Below are positions 22,101-31,219 of a stretch of 64,000 bases of DNA, piece by piece; positions within the stretch are counted from its first letter, which is position 1; each line of letters starts with the position of its first letter. The translations under genes were made by a program, and so were the position numbers. Below the pieces are notes generated by a model. That model did no database searches. It worked only from the letters and a program-made list of their open reading frames with translations, and was not told where the DNA came from. Origin of the DNA: Streptomyces virginiae. GTDB lineage: Bacteria; Actinomycetota; Actinomycetes; Streptomycetales; Streptomycetaceae. The DNA lies in NCBI RefSeq assembly GCF_000720455.1, contig NZ_JOAK01000005.1:62001-126000 (forward strand), read 5' to 3'.

Positions 22101-25100
22101 TGCTCTCTACCGGGACCCACATCTGGTTGGAGGCGGGCTGGTCGTTGAAGTAGGCCCCGTTCTCCATCCGGACCTGGCCGCGGCTGTCGTAGAACGTGTC
22201 CGTGATCACCCGGCCCTTGTCGAGCCCCTGCTGCTGCGTCTGCCGCATGCGGAGCGAGCCGTCGTAGAAGTCGTACCGGGTGCGGTACTTCCCGCTCTCC
22301 AAGAGGTACTTGTTGGTGATGATGACGGGTGCGTCGGCCGATCCGGGGCGGATGTCGTACGAGAACTCTGCGTCTGGGACGGTCTTCGTCGGGTCGCGGT
22401 CCGGTGACCACGCCTTCACGAGTCGGCCGAGCGCGTCGTACTGCATCGAGGTACGCCGCTTGTTGGCGTCCTCCTTGACCACCGGGAGGCTGCGGCCCGC
22501 GTCCATCTCGGTGACGGTCGCGTGGCCGAGCGGGTTGGTCGTCGTGACCTTCGTGAGCACTCCGCCGGCAGCCGGCGTGTACTCCGTCTTCGCCGTGGCG
22601 CCGTGGACGTCGGTCTGGGTGACCGGACGGCCGTAGACGTCGTACGTCGCCGTTCCGGCGACGGTGTACTTCGGGGTACTGCCCTCGTAGGAGCCGAGGG
22701 TTTCGCTCCGGACCGTGTTGCCCACCGCGTCGAAGTGCGAGATCTGGTCGGCGATCACGTCCGCCGGGCGGGAGATGTTCGGCGCGTCACACGCCTTGGA
22801 CAGCGCCTCCGACCGCTTCTTGTGCGCGAACATCCACTTGGACGGGTCCTCGTGGTACTCGTACCGGACACAGACGTCGTCGGTGTCGACGGCCAGGTCG
22901 CCACGGTTCGTCGTCTGCGCGACCCGCCCCCGTGCGTCGTAGCTGTGCTCCACGGACGTACGGCGCTGGCCCCGGTTGTCCGACAGCACGGTGCGCGAGG
23001 CGACCTTCGAGAGGTTGCCCACCCAGGCTTCGAGCGGCGCGGCACCGTCCGGACGCTTGCGCGTCGCGGTCGGACCGGCCACGCCCGGAGTGACGAGGGA
23101 TGCCGATTCGAGCGCCTCGCCCTCACCCTTGTAGTAGAGCGTCTCGCGGGTCTGACCGGCGAAGTGCCGACTGTCGGCGATCTCGCCGCCCTCGGAGTCC
23201 TTGATCTTGACCGAGCGCTTGCCGCCGGGCTGGGAGGGGGCTTTGTCCCCGTCCATGCCGCGGAAGAAGACCGTCTCGACCTGGGACCGCTTGTCCGGGG
23301 CGGAGCCCACCAGAGTGCGGACGCGGCCGTAGCCGCGCCACTGCGACCACGTGCGGGCCTTCTCGCTCAGCTGTTCCGTCTCGTCGTCGAACGCCCAGGC
23401 CGGAGCGTCGAGGTACTGGTAGTTCGTCTCCTTGGTCGGGGAGATGGCGTTCGGGTTCTCGTCCCTGACCTGGTCGACGCGGTGCTTGTGGAACCAGTCG
23501 GTGACGTAGAGCTTCTTCTCGCCCTTGGGGTCGTTCGGGTCCGGGATCTCCTTGATCACCGGGTAGCACCGCAGGGTGTTGTTCTCGGGCGAGGCAGGGA
23601 GCTTCTTCGGCTCCTTGGTGCTGCACTCGGTCGGCGCGTACTTGACCGCGGTGACCGCGCCGGTCTCGGTGCGGATCTTCTGGACGCGCCAGCGCAGGAA
23701 CGGCGGGCTGCCGTCCTCGTTGTTGTCGACGCGGTTCTCCAGCTGGACGCCCTCGAAGACCACGGGAGGCATCTCGGCATCGGCGCCGTCGCCGTTCTTG
23801 CCGGTGTGCTGGATCTGTGCCAGCCACATCGGGTACTCAAGGGCCACACCACCATCGCCGGTGGAACGGAAGTCGTGCGTCAGGACCCAGGTGTCCACCG
23901 CCTCGTGCTTGCCCGCCTTGAGGACACTGGTCGTGACCGCCTCGAGCATCTTCCGGCTGAAGAAGGTCGGCGTGTAGCGGTCCTTGCACTCCTTGCCGGT
24001 GTCGCAGATCTGGTCGGCGGGTACGTCCGGCCAGTTCTTGGTCACGTCCCACTTCGCACCGTCGACGAGCTTGGTGTCGGCGCAGTCGAAGTCCTTGGTG
24101 GGGATGCAGCGCTCGACGGCCTTGAAGTCGACCCGTGCCGGGGACAGGGTGAAGAGGTTGTCCGAGCGCAGGCCGTAGTCGACGTGCTGGAGCCAGCCGC
24201 CGCGGTCGTACGGGCGGGCGGTCGTCTTGCCGTCGTCCTGCACGTTGGAGCCGTAGTTGTTGTGCTCCTTGGCGTACCAGTAGGTCATGGCGTTGCCGTG
24301 CGGGTCCACGACGTAGTCGAGGTTCCAGCGCCAGGCCTGGTTGCAGACCGAATCGGCGTAGGAGGCCTTGTAGCAGGCCTCGCCCGGGTGGTTGCCATAG
24401 ACCGGCACCGTCCACGCGGAGTTGGTCTCCAGCTTCCCGGTGGTCCAGCCCGGCAGGCGGTTCAGCCCGAAGTGGTACTGGACGCCCTGCTGGTTCGTCA
24501 CCCGCCAGTGCTGACCGCCGGTGTCACCGTTGGTCGCGCCGTCCAGCAGCTCGACCTTGGAGCCGTCGTCCTGCGCCGGTCGCCATGTCTTCTTCTGCGG
24601 GTCGGCGTCGTCCAGGACGAGCGGGGTGGAAGAACCGTTGAGGCTCAGGGTCACCATCGGTGCGCCCTGGCACAGGTCACCGGTGATCTGCTTGGGGTTG
24701 TTGAACCCCGATCCCGCCTTCTTGTCGTCGGAGCACGGAACGAAGCTGTGCTCGATGAAGTTGTTCCCGGTGGACACGTCCCAGCCGTCGCCCGCCCAGG
24801 AGGACTGGCCGGAGGAGGCGGAGGTACGACCGTCCACGGCGGCCGAGGAGTAGCCCAGGCCGAGTGACGGCGCCGGACCGCCGAGGGAGGCCGGCAGGTC
24901 CATCGGATAGGACCAGGAGAAGTCACCCGCCGAGCCGCCGCCCTGCCAAGAACCGGTGGGGCTCAGCGAGGTCGCCGTGAAACTGCCGTTGCTGCCGCTC
25001 GCGCCCGCCGTCGTGGCCAGCACCGTCGGTGCGGACGCCGCCGAGCGGGTCTGCGCGCCCGAGGAGGCCGCCAGGGTGGCGGTCACGGTGCCCGTGACCG

Positions 25101-25824
25101 GGTTGTTCTTCGAGGCGACCGGGGTGCGCTTCTGGCACTCCGGCTTCGCCGGCGAGGTCAGGGCGCACGCGGGGAGCTCGACCAGCTGGAGACGCGAACC
25201 CCAGTTGCCGCCGTAGGCGTTGCGGAACTTCGTGTAGTCCAGCTCCACCGAGAGGGGCACGGAGGCGGACGAGGCGTCAGCGGGCCTGACGGCCATGACC
25301 ACGCCGTCGATGCCGAGGGCCGTGGCGGTGGCCTGGTTCTTCACCTCCACCTCGGTGGAGACGGCGGCCGGTACGCGGTCGGTCGGCGCCGGCACCGCCT
25401 TCAGCTTGACCGGCAGTTTGCCCGCCGGGACTTCGGCCGGAGGGGGTGCCAGGAACTGCGAGATCTTGATGCCGGGGGCGGCGGGCGGGGTCGCCCCGCC
25501 CTTCGCCGGCACCTCGACGTCCGCCGTTCCGGGCTTCGGTAGCTCCACTGCCGGAGCGCCCTTCCAGGTGCGCTTGGCGGCGGCCGCCTTGCCCGCGTCC
25601 TTGGACTTCGACGTGTCCGACAGCCTCTTGCCGGGAACGTTCGTGAGCTTCTGCGTACCCGGCAGGTCTGCGGCCGAGGCGCTTCCCGCTATTGCGGGAA
25701 GCCCGGTCACCAACAGGGCGGTGACGACCGCTGACGCGGTCCACCCCGGCCTGAGGACAGACCACCCTCCGGCTCTGTGTCTATGCCGTTTCCCCTGACG
25801 GAAAAACGAACGCTGCGGCTTCAA
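19129..25824 (-). CDS. Giant secreted RHS/YD-repeat protein with a C-terminal Tse2-like toxin domain
   Basis: 2231 residues. A Sec signal lies at residues 1-51 (basic start, TASAVVTALLVTGLPAIAG, then SASA). A SpvB/TcdB-like front part follows (WSYPMDLPASLGGPAPSLGL), then dozens of YD repeats such as YDALGRL and YDAAGN. The RHS core closes with PYAYGNNSPVTFSDPSG at about residue 1908. The variable C-terminus has a helical stretch, a Gly/Ser linker (about 2075-2103) and a last domain of about 125 residues. In that domain TTYRG, GMSGAV, DLPKGLKAVKDG and THVTIGPAYEMPL parallel the LYR, GTSV, IPPDLKVKQD and THYTIMPAKPM motifs of Tse2. TTG start with GGAGG 6 nt upstream. Confidence 0.9.
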   Translation of the reverse strand: MKPQRSFFRQGKRHRHRAGGWSVLRPGWTASAVVTALLVTGLPAIAGSASAADLPGTQKLTNVPGKRLSDTSKSKDAGKAAAAKRTWKGAPAVELPKPGTADVEVPAKGGATPPAAPGIKISQFLAPPPAEVPAGKLPVKLKAVPAPTDRVPAAVSTEVEVKNQATATALGIDGVVMAVRPADASSASVPLSVELDYTKFRNAYGGNWGSRLQLVELPACALTSPAKPECQKRTPVASKNNPVTGTVTATLAASSGAQTRSAASAPTVLATTAGASGSNGSFTATSLSPTGSWQGGGSAGDFSWSYPMDLPASLGGPAPSLGLGYSSAAVDGRTSASSGQSSWAGDGWDVSTGNNFIEHSFVPCSDDKKAGSGFNNPKQITGDLCQGAPMVTLSLNGSSTPLVLDDADPQKKTWRPAQDDGSKVELLDGATNGDTGGQHWRVTNQQGVQYHFGLNRLPGWTTGKLETNSAWTVPVYGNHPGEACYKASYADSVCNQAWRWNLDYVVDPHGNAMTYWYAKEHNNYGSNVQDDGKTTARPYDRGGWLQHVDYGLRSDNLFTLSPARVDFKAVERCIPTKDFDCADTKLVDGAKWDVTKNWPDVPADQICDTGKECKDRYTPTFFSRKMLEAVTTSVLKAGKHEAVDTWVLTHDFRSTGDGGVALEYPMWLAQIQHTGKNGDGADAEMPPVVFEGVQLENRVDNNEDGSPPFLRWRVQKIRTETGAVTAVKYAPTECSTKEPKKLPASPENNTLRCYPVIKEIPDPNDPKGEKKLYVTDWFHKHRVDQVRDENPNAISPTKETNYQYLDAPAWAFDDETEQLSEKARTWSQWRGYGRVRTLVGSAPDKRSQVETVFFRGMDGDKAPSQPGGKRSVKIKDSEGGEIADSRHFAGQTRETLYYKGEGEALESASLVTPGVAGPTATRKRPDGAAPLEAWVGNLSKVASRTVLSDNRGQRRTSVEHSYDARGRVAQTTNRGDLAVDTDDVCVRYEYHEDPSKWMFAHKKRSEALSKACDAPNISRPADVIADQISHFDAVGNTVRSETLGSYEGSTPKYTVAGTATYDVYGRPVTQTDVHGATAKTEYTPAAGGVLTKVTTTNPLGHATVTEMDAGRSLPVVKEDANKRRTSMQYDALGRLVKAWSPDRDPTKTVPDAEFSYDIRPGSADAPVIITNKYLLESGKYRTRYDFYDGSLRMRQTQQQGLDKGRVITDTFYDSRGQVRMENGAYFNDQPASNQMWVPVESKIPSSSRTEYDGMGRPVATIAQKNGEETWRTTTSYGGDWIAVDPPKGETPTKAIIDGQGRKTELQQFEGDAPTGTPANTIKYSYTPKGQLSSVTDQGGNLWSYKYDLLGRVYETSDPDKGVSKTSYGVGGRIASTTDSLDNTIAFAYDALGRTTATHEGSLQGRKLTEQTYDTLPGALGLPVSSTRYDEKGNAYVQAVTGYDAEYRPMGSKIVIPANEGKLAGTYAYAKTYSKTVGLSTSTLFPAAAGLPADRVATGYNGLDMATSTSVNGRAFLTSSEFSPLGDLVRTNVGEANKQIVSTYEFDEQTRRVNRTYHSQQTGMTGYSQISDVRTTYDPSGNILKVTDQRDGAPGVADTQCFAYDYLRRMKDAWTATDDCAKQPGAAGPGSAPKVGGPDAYWSSYTFDAVGNRKTEVKHDTTGDLKKDVTRTYTYPATGPAKNQLLKVDTTGPGGTRTDSYAYDAAGNTTRRTVEGATQNLEWDVEGRLKKVSPAPGDTAKDTEYLYDAGGNRLIRRDPTGDTLYLPGTEIHVAKATGAVRGTRYYSSATGPVMVRVAEGGKTTTSYVLADHNGSATTSVDAATQAVTRRKFTPYGDLRGEKPAVWPGQKGFVGGTVDDSTGLTHLGAREYDASLGRFISVDPKMDMAESQTMNPYAYGNNSPVTFSDPSGEFWGGFIQLIRLYRELLRQYNSIIARTPPAPARPTPTVSARDVEKATKIKQMSKVDVAKNIAIEVGKGLIGWEDIADCLGGNKTTCAMLIGEQFLGVLGKGKRVVKALDRAWTMYNKWEDEVVWATGLLKRSDNDAKAFAKYEEDMRAWQKQADAAKAPKKADDVEAPAAKQADSGGSGDSPGGSGGGSGGGDRTTYRGMDMDEDGLPVLGRSPKKLGIRVDGDNPDVHPSANGTVSPGEGMSGAVSPKGLPSHRRPVSFGGTGKSLHMWSIDSRDLPKGLKAVKDGKTHVTIGPAYEMPLEEFEDLLASTRHLWRRIEPS

Positions 25825-26047
25825 ACCCTACCTCCATGACGGGAGCCGAAATGACGTCGGGTATTACTACCAGAGCGTTAACTAAGGAGATCAATCAGGG
25901 CAACGAACTCCCCACGTTCCAGTAAAGTGAACATAAAGACCGAATGACTCTTTTCGGACACCCTGCAGGTCAAGCCGGTATGTTTTTCGCCACACCGGCT
26001 GGTCGAGCCACCCCAGATACGGGGTTCGGCGTTAGTGAAGGAAACAA
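25825..26047. promoter_or_regulatory. Divergent promoter region between the RHS gene and the FG-GAP/LGFP protein gene
   Basis: 223 bp, clearly more AT-rich than its surroundings (for example GTTAACTAAGGAGATCAATC and AGTAAAGTGAACATAAAG). It must hold back-to-back promoters for two giant secreted proteins. GGAGG precedes the RHS TTG, and GAAGGAAA precedes the opposite GTG. An interrupted inverted repeat, CCGGT-x(11)-ACCGG, lies near 25975-25998. The pairing suggests joint regulation; no regulator gene is adjacent. Confidence 0.5.
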
Positions 26048-29000
26048 GTGAAGCAAGCAGAAAGACCGCTCGGCGTGAGCGGTCGGCGGCGGCTGAGAGC
26101 GATGTCCGTCGTGATATCCACCACTCTGGCGGGCGGCGCGATTTCGGCGGCTCCCGCGGCTTTCGCCGCGCCCGCACCGAAAGCGAAAAGCGGAATAGAC
26201 AGTTCCGCCATCGGCACTCCGCTGGCCGAGGAAACCGAGTCGGCGAAGAAGTCCGCGAAGAAGTCGGGGAAGCCCGTCGAAGTGGTCGGCGGGCGCACCG
26301 AGACCGATGAGCTGTACGCCAACCCCGACGGCACCATGACACTCGACCGGGCGCTCTTCCCGGTCCGGGTGCGGCAGGGCTCCGCCCTCGTGCCCGTCGA
26401 CCCCACCCTCCAGGTGAAGGCGCAGGGCCGGATCGCCCCGAAGGCGGCCCGTACGGACGTGTCCTTCTCCGGCGGCGGCACCGGTCCGCTCGCCGTCATG
26501 CGCGAGAACGGCCGTGAGATCCAGTTGAGCTGGCCGGGCAAGCTGCCCGCGCCGAAGCTCTCCGGGGACACCGCCGTGTACCCGGAAGTGCTGCCGGGCG
26601 TCGACCTCGCGGTCAAGGCGACCGCGGACTCCTTCAGTCACTCGCTGGTCGTCAAGTCCGCCGAGGCTGCGAAGAACCCCGCCCTCGCGAAGGTCGACTT
26701 CGGCCTCAAGGGGAAGGGCCTGACGGTCAAGGCCGAGCCCGACGGCCGGCTGCGCGCCGTCGACCCGACGGGGCGGTCCGTCTTCTCGACGCCCGAGCCC
26801 AGCATGTGGGACTCCTCCGCCGGACAGCCGGCCGGGGTCTCAGGGCCCGGCCAGAAGGCCCCCGAGGCGAAGTCGGCGGCAGAGGCGCCGGCGGAGGGCA
26901 AGCCGGCCGGTGCCAAGAGCGGAGCCCCCGCCGCCCGGAGCCTCGCCGCACCGGCGTCCGACCCGGCGACGCCGCCCGCGGCCCCCGCCCCGCGCCCGCT
27001 GGACGACGTACTGTCCGGCACGACCGAGGGGTCCAGGCAGGCCGACCTCGGTGTCGAGCTGCGCGGTGAGACCCTCTCGCTGAAGACGGACGCCGCCCTG
27101 CTGAAGGCACCGGAGACGGTGTTCCCCGTGGTCATCGACCCCAAGTGGGCGCCTGACGCGGCACGCAACGCCTGGTCCCTCGCCTACAAGAACACGGGGG
27201 TCAGCGGGAGCGCCGACATGGTGTTCTGGAACGGCGGATCGACCATGAAGGACTTCGCCCGCGTCGGCGTCGCGAAGGACAACAACGGCAACACCGCCTG
27301 GGGCAACTCCTACTTCCGGGTCGGCACCGGCAATCTCCAGGACAAGCAGATCCTGGACTCCGTCATGCGCATCAAGCAGGTGCACGCCGGGTCCTGGTCC
27401 TGCAACTCCGGCGATGTCGAGCTCTTCGACATCGGCCGTGACCTGCCCAACAACATCACCTGGAACCGCCAGCCCGCCAGCAAGGGCAGCGTGGACCGCT
27501 CCGGACAGTCCTTCGGCGGCCGCAACTGCCCCAATGCCAGTGACGGCCTGGTCGAGTTCGACGTCCTGCCCGCCGTGAGCAAGGCCGCGGCGAACAAGTG
27601 GGGCACCTGGTCCTTCGGCCTGCGCTCGGTGTCCAACGCCGTCGACACGTCCTGGCGCAAGTTCGACCCGAACTCGGCGCGCGTCTCCACGCGCTACAAC
27701 ACCGCCCCGGCCAAGCCCTCGGACCTCAAGACCAACCCCTCCGTGCCCTGCACGGGCGGCACCTTCGGCCTGACCAGCGAAGTCGAGCTGCGCGCCCGCG
27801 TGCACGACGACGAGGACACCAACCTCCGCGCCTACTTCGAGTGGGGCAAGGCCGGCGCCGCGGCTTCCGGATCGCAGCACGTGGACGTCAGCAGCGGCGG
27901 CGACGCGGTGGTCCGGATCAACGCTTCGGGGCTTGACGGCTCGTACTGGTGGAAGGTGGCCACCACGGACTGGACCACCAACAGTGCGACGTCCGACCAG
28001 TGCGCCTTCACCATCGACCGGTCCCGGCCGTCCAAGCTGCCCTCCGTCAGCTCGGCCGAATTCCCGCCCACGGGCAGCGGCAAGCCCAGCAAGCCGGCCC
28101 GCACCAACGGCACCTTCGTCTTCGGCGCGAACGGCGTCGACGACGTGACCGGCTACGTGTGGTGGTCCGACCAGGACAGCACCTTCCGCCAGGTCAAGGC
28201 GACCAAGAAGGGCGGCCCCTCCGAGCCCGTGACCTTCAAGCCCTACAGCGCGGGGCCGCAGTACCTCTACGTCCGCAGCGTCGACGCGGCCGGCAACCAG
28301 TCCGACCAGTACGCCTACCACTTCCAGCCCGAACGCACCCCGGGTCCGGACAAGCCCGGCGACCTCAACGGTGACGCCACCGTCGACCTGTGGGCCGTCG
28401 ACCCCAGCACCGGAACCCTGCGGACCTACCCCTGGCAGCGGGACGGCGCGACCGGCGGCACCCTCGGTGCCGGTGTCGCGGCAGCGCAGACCTCCTTCGC
28501 CGGTTCCGTCATCGCCCACCGCGGCAGCTGGAACGTCGAGGACGGCTACGAAGACCTGATCGCGCTGAGCCCCAGCGCGGAGGACCCGCAGAAGAAGGAG
28601 CTCTGGCTCCACAAGAACGACGGCTCCGGCCGCCTGCGCGGTGAGTCGGGCCGCTTCGAGTTCGACGTCTACGACGCCGAGAACCGGCTGTGGACCAACG
28701 CCGACCAGGTGCTGGTGGTCGCCAGTACCAACGACGACAACTACGACGGGGTCCTGAACGACGCCGACGACCCGGATCTCCTCATCCGCAGGGGCGGCGA
28801 GCTCTACCTCTTCCTCGGTTCCCGGGCCGACCGCTTCCTGGACACCTTCCAGAAGCCGATCTCGCTCGGTCAGGCCGACTGGCAGAACATGACCCTGTCC
28901 GTCCCCGGCGACCTCAACGGTGACGGCCTCTCCGAGCTCTGGGCCCGCGACAGGACCACGGGCAAGGTGCACCAGTACACCAGCCGCAAGGGCACCGACG

Positions 29001-31054
29001 AGTTCGGCGCGGTCAGCGCGGACCTCACGGTCTACGGCGACGCCGCGGTCCGCTCGGCCTCCCTGGGCACCATCCCCGCCGGCACCTACCCGGTACCGCT
29101 GAGCAACGGTGACTTCGAGGGCGACGGCTTCGCCGATCTCCACGCCCTGAGCACCGACGGCCTGCTGTACGAGTTCCCGGGCCGGGCGATGCAGAACGGC
29201 TCCGCCTTCGGAGAGCCGCGCCTCCTCGTCAAGATCGGTACTCCCTGGAACGAGTGCGAGACCGTCGAGGGTACGCACACCGGCGGCAAGCGCAGCCTGT
29301 GCGGCCCCGTCCTGGCCAAGTTCAAGGCGCTCGGCGGGCTCACGTTCGGACACCCGACCTCCGACACCGTCGTCGCACCCGACGGCAAGGGTCGCTACAT
29401 CCACCTGAAGAACTCCGCCGGCGCGGAGGACCGCTCCATCTACTGGAGCCCGGACACCGGGGCCTGGTCCATCCAGGGCGGCATCCGCAACAAGTGGTCC
29501 GAGATGCAGCGAGAGTCCGGCGTCCTGGGCTACCCCACCTCCGACGAGATGGTGACCCCCGGCGGAACCGGGTGGGTCACCACCTTCGGCAAGAACGGCG
29601 CCAAGAGCGCCCTGTACTACTCCTTCGCCACCGGCGGTCAGCCGGTCAGGGGCGGGATCTACGAGTCGTTCCTCAGGCTCGGCGGCGTGAGCGTCTACGG
29701 GTTCCCCGTGGACCCGGAGGCCCCGACCAGCCCCAAGGCCGGTGCGCACCAGCACTTCAAGGCCGTCGGTGCCTCGGCGGTCACGACGACCTTCTTCTGG
29801 AGCAGCGGCACGGGGGCCTGGCCCGTCAGCAACGCGAACCGCACCAAGTACTCCGCGGAGAACTCGGAGAACGGCTGGCTCGGCTTCCCGACCTCGGCCG
29901 AGTACGCGACGAACAACGCCTCGATCCGCTCGGACTTCGAGGGCGGCTACATCAAGTGGAACCGCCACAGCTACACCACCACGGCCCACAAGCCGAACGA
30001 CCGCACGGCACACCTGCGCACCGACCTCGGCGGTGACGTCAACGGCGACAAGCGCAGCGACCTGATCACGGTGCAGGACTACGGCAACGACACCACCGGC
30101 CTGTACGTCCTGGACGCCAAGCCGGACGGCGGGCTCGCCGAGCCCCGTGAGGTATGGAGCAGCGGCGCCCGGAACTTCAACGCCGCCAGCGCCAAGTGGG
30201 CCACCGGGGACTTCAACGGTGACAAGCGCGCCGACGTCGCGGCCCTCTACGGCTACGGCGACGGCGACGGCCACAACGCCGTCTTCACCTGGTTCGGCAC
30301 GCCGGACGGGGGATTCACCACTCCCGGCGCCCCCCTGCAGATCCCGGCGGGCAAGTGGGACTGGAGCAAGGTGGCCCTGCTCGCGGGCGACTTCAACGGC
30401 GACAAGCGGGCCGACGTGGCCGTCGTGCACGACCACGGCAGCGGAGTCACGGCCGCGACCACCTTCACCAGCAAGGCGGACGGTACCTTCAACGCCGGGC
30501 TCGACAGCTGGCGCTCGGCCAGCGGCTGGCACAACGCTGCCGCGCAGTACCAGGTGGTCGACTCCAACGGCGACGGCCGCTCCGACATCGCCGCCGTGTA
30601 CTTCAACGGCACGGTCGAGACCGCGATGTGGACCTTCAAGGCGAAGACGGACGGCGGCTTCGAAGCACCCTTCAAGTCCTGGTCCGCGACGGCGCAGGCC
30701 TTCCAGTCCGCCCGTATCGAATCCACCGGAGGGGACTACAACGGCGACGGCCGCGGTGACCTCGCCATCGTCTACGACTACAGCGGCGCCACCGGTACCC
30801 ACACCTTCACCGCCAAGCCCGACGGAGGCTTCAACGCCCCCCTCGCCAGCTGGAAGTCCGGCGACGGCAACTGGTGGGCCACCAGCAGCGGAACCCCCGT
30901 CTCCGGGGACACCGACGGCGACGGCCGCGCCGACATCGTCATGATGTACAACTACGCGGCCGGCGACACCAGGGCCTTCACCCTGACCAGCCGCGCCGAC
31001 GGCGGCTTCGACGGCGTCCGCGCCTCCTGGTACGCCGCACCCGGCATGTGGTAG
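26048..31054 (+). CDS. Giant secreted FG-GAP/VCBS and LGFP-repeat surface protein
   Basis: 1668 residues. A Sec signal occupies about residues 1-40 (AMSVVISTTLAGGAISAAPA, then AFA). Next come a domain often found in front of RHS-type proteins, a Pro/Ala-rich spacer (about 255-320), and a DNRLRE-like segment (about 375-550, with SVMRIKQVHAGSWSC). An Ig-like region and FG-GAP units follow (about 770-1050). LGFP repeats span about 1090-1315 (GGLTFGHPTSD, LGYPTSDEM, VYGFPVD, LGFPTSAEY). FG-GAP units with D-N-G-D calcium-type loops (GDFNGDKRADVA, SNGDGRSDIA) run to the end. Likely a wall-associated adhesion or scaffold protein. GTG start with GAAGGAAA. Confidence 0.88.
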   Translation: MKQAERPLGVSGRRRLRAMSVVISTTLAGGAISAAPAAFAAPAPKAKSGIDSSAIGTPLAEETESAKKSAKKSGKPVEVVGGRTETDELYANPDGTMTLDRALFPVRVRQGSALVPVDPTLQVKAQGRIAPKAARTDVSFSGGGTGPLAVMRENGREIQLSWPGKLPAPKLSGDTAVYPEVLPGVDLAVKATADSFSHSLVVKSAEAAKNPALAKVDFGLKGKGLTVKAEPDGRLRAVDPTGRSVFSTPEPSMWDSSAGQPAGVSGPGQKAPEAKSAAEAPAEGKPAGAKSGAPAARSLAAPASDPATPPAAPAPRPLDDVLSGTTEGSRQADLGVELRGETLSLKTDAALLKAPETVFPVVIDPKWAPDAARNAWSLAYKNTGVSGSADMVFWNGGSTMKDFARVGVAKDNNGNTAWGNSYFRVGTGNLQDKQILDSVMRIKQVHAGSWSCNSGDVELFDIGRDLPNNITWNRQPASKGSVDRSGQSFGGRNCPNASDGLVEFDVLPAVSKAAANKWGTWSFGLRSVSNAVDTSWRKFDPNSARVSTRYNTAPAKPSDLKTNPSVPCTGGTFGLTSEVELRARVHDDEDTNLRAYFEWGKAGAAASGSQHVDVSSGGDAVVRINASGLDGSYWWKVATTDWTTNSATSDQCAFTIDRSRPSKLPSVSSAEFPPTGSGKPSKPARTNGTFVFGANGVDDVTGYVWWSDQDSTFRQVKATKKGGPSEPVTFKPYSAGPQYLYVRSVDAAGNQSDQYAYHFQPERTPGPDKPGDLNGDATVDLWAVDPSTGTLRTYPWQRDGATGGTLGAGVAAAQTSFAGSVIAHRGSWNVEDGYEDLIALSPSAEDPQKKELWLHKNDGSGRLRGESGRFEFDVYDAENRLWTNADQVLVVASTNDDNYDGVLNDADDPDLLIRRGGELYLFLGSRADRFLDTFQKPISLGQADWQNMTLSVPGDLNGDGLSELWARDRTTGKVHQYTSRKGTDEFGAVSADLTVYGDAAVRSASLGTIPAGTYPVPLSNGDFEGDGFADLHALSTDGLLYEFPGRAMQNGSAFGEPRLLVKIGTPWNECETVEGTHTGGKRSLCGPVLAKFKALGGLTFGHPTSDTVVAPDGKGRYIHLKNSAGAEDRSIYWSPDTGAWSIQGGIRNKWSEMQRESGVLGYPTSDEMVTPGGTGWVTTFGKNGAKSALYYSFATGGQPVRGGIYESFLRLGGVSVYGFPVDPEAPTSPKAGAHQHFKAVGASAVTTTFFWSSGTGAWPVSNANRTKYSAENSENGWLGFPTSAEYATNNASIRSDFEGGYIKWNRHSYTTTAHKPNDRTAHLRTDLGGDVNGDKRSDLITVQDYGNDTTGLYVLDAKPDGGLAEPREVWSSGARNFNAASAKWATGDFNGDKRADVAALYGYGDGDGHNAVFTWFGTPDGGFTTPGAPLQIPAGKWDWSKVALLAGDFNGDKRADVAVVHDHGSGVTAATTFTSKADGTFNAGLDSWRSASGWHNAAAQYQVVDSNGDGRSDIAAVYFNGTVETAMWTFKAKTDGGFEAPFKSWSATAQAFQSARIESTGGDYNGDGRGDLAIVYDYSGATGTHTFTAKPDGGFNAPLASWKSGDGNWWATSSGTPVSGDTDGDGRADIVMMYNYAAGDTRAFTLTSRADGGFDGVRASWYAAPGMW

Positions 31055-31075
31055 CCGGCAGCGGCTGCTGAGAAA

Positions 31076-31119
31076 CGAGGGCTCCGGTCCCCGGCCCAGG
31101 CCGGGGACCGGAGCCCTCG
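31076..31119 (+). terminator. Terminator after the FG-GAP/LGFP gene
   Basis: CGAGGGCTCCGGTCCCCGGC pairs perfectly with GCCGGGGACCGGAGCCCTCG (20 bp) around a CCAG loop, 22 nt after the stop codon. One of the strongest hairpins in the window. Confidence 0.9.
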
Positions 31120-31219
31120 CCGTGTTCGTCCCCCTCGGCCGGGGCACGGAACCAAAGAATCCGCCGCGGCGTCCCAGACTGTGCCACCTGTCCCCGTCTC
31201 TCGGAATCGAGGGGACGTC

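Noticed and set aside
18775..22407. 1210-residue open frame antisense to the RHS gene
   Set aside because: Same shadow composition; the opposite strand encodes regular YD repeats.
19129..31054. Prophage or transposon carrying the toxin region
   Set aside because: No integrase, transposase, attachment repeat or tRNA boundary was seen; the region has only somewhat lower GC in its promoter gap.
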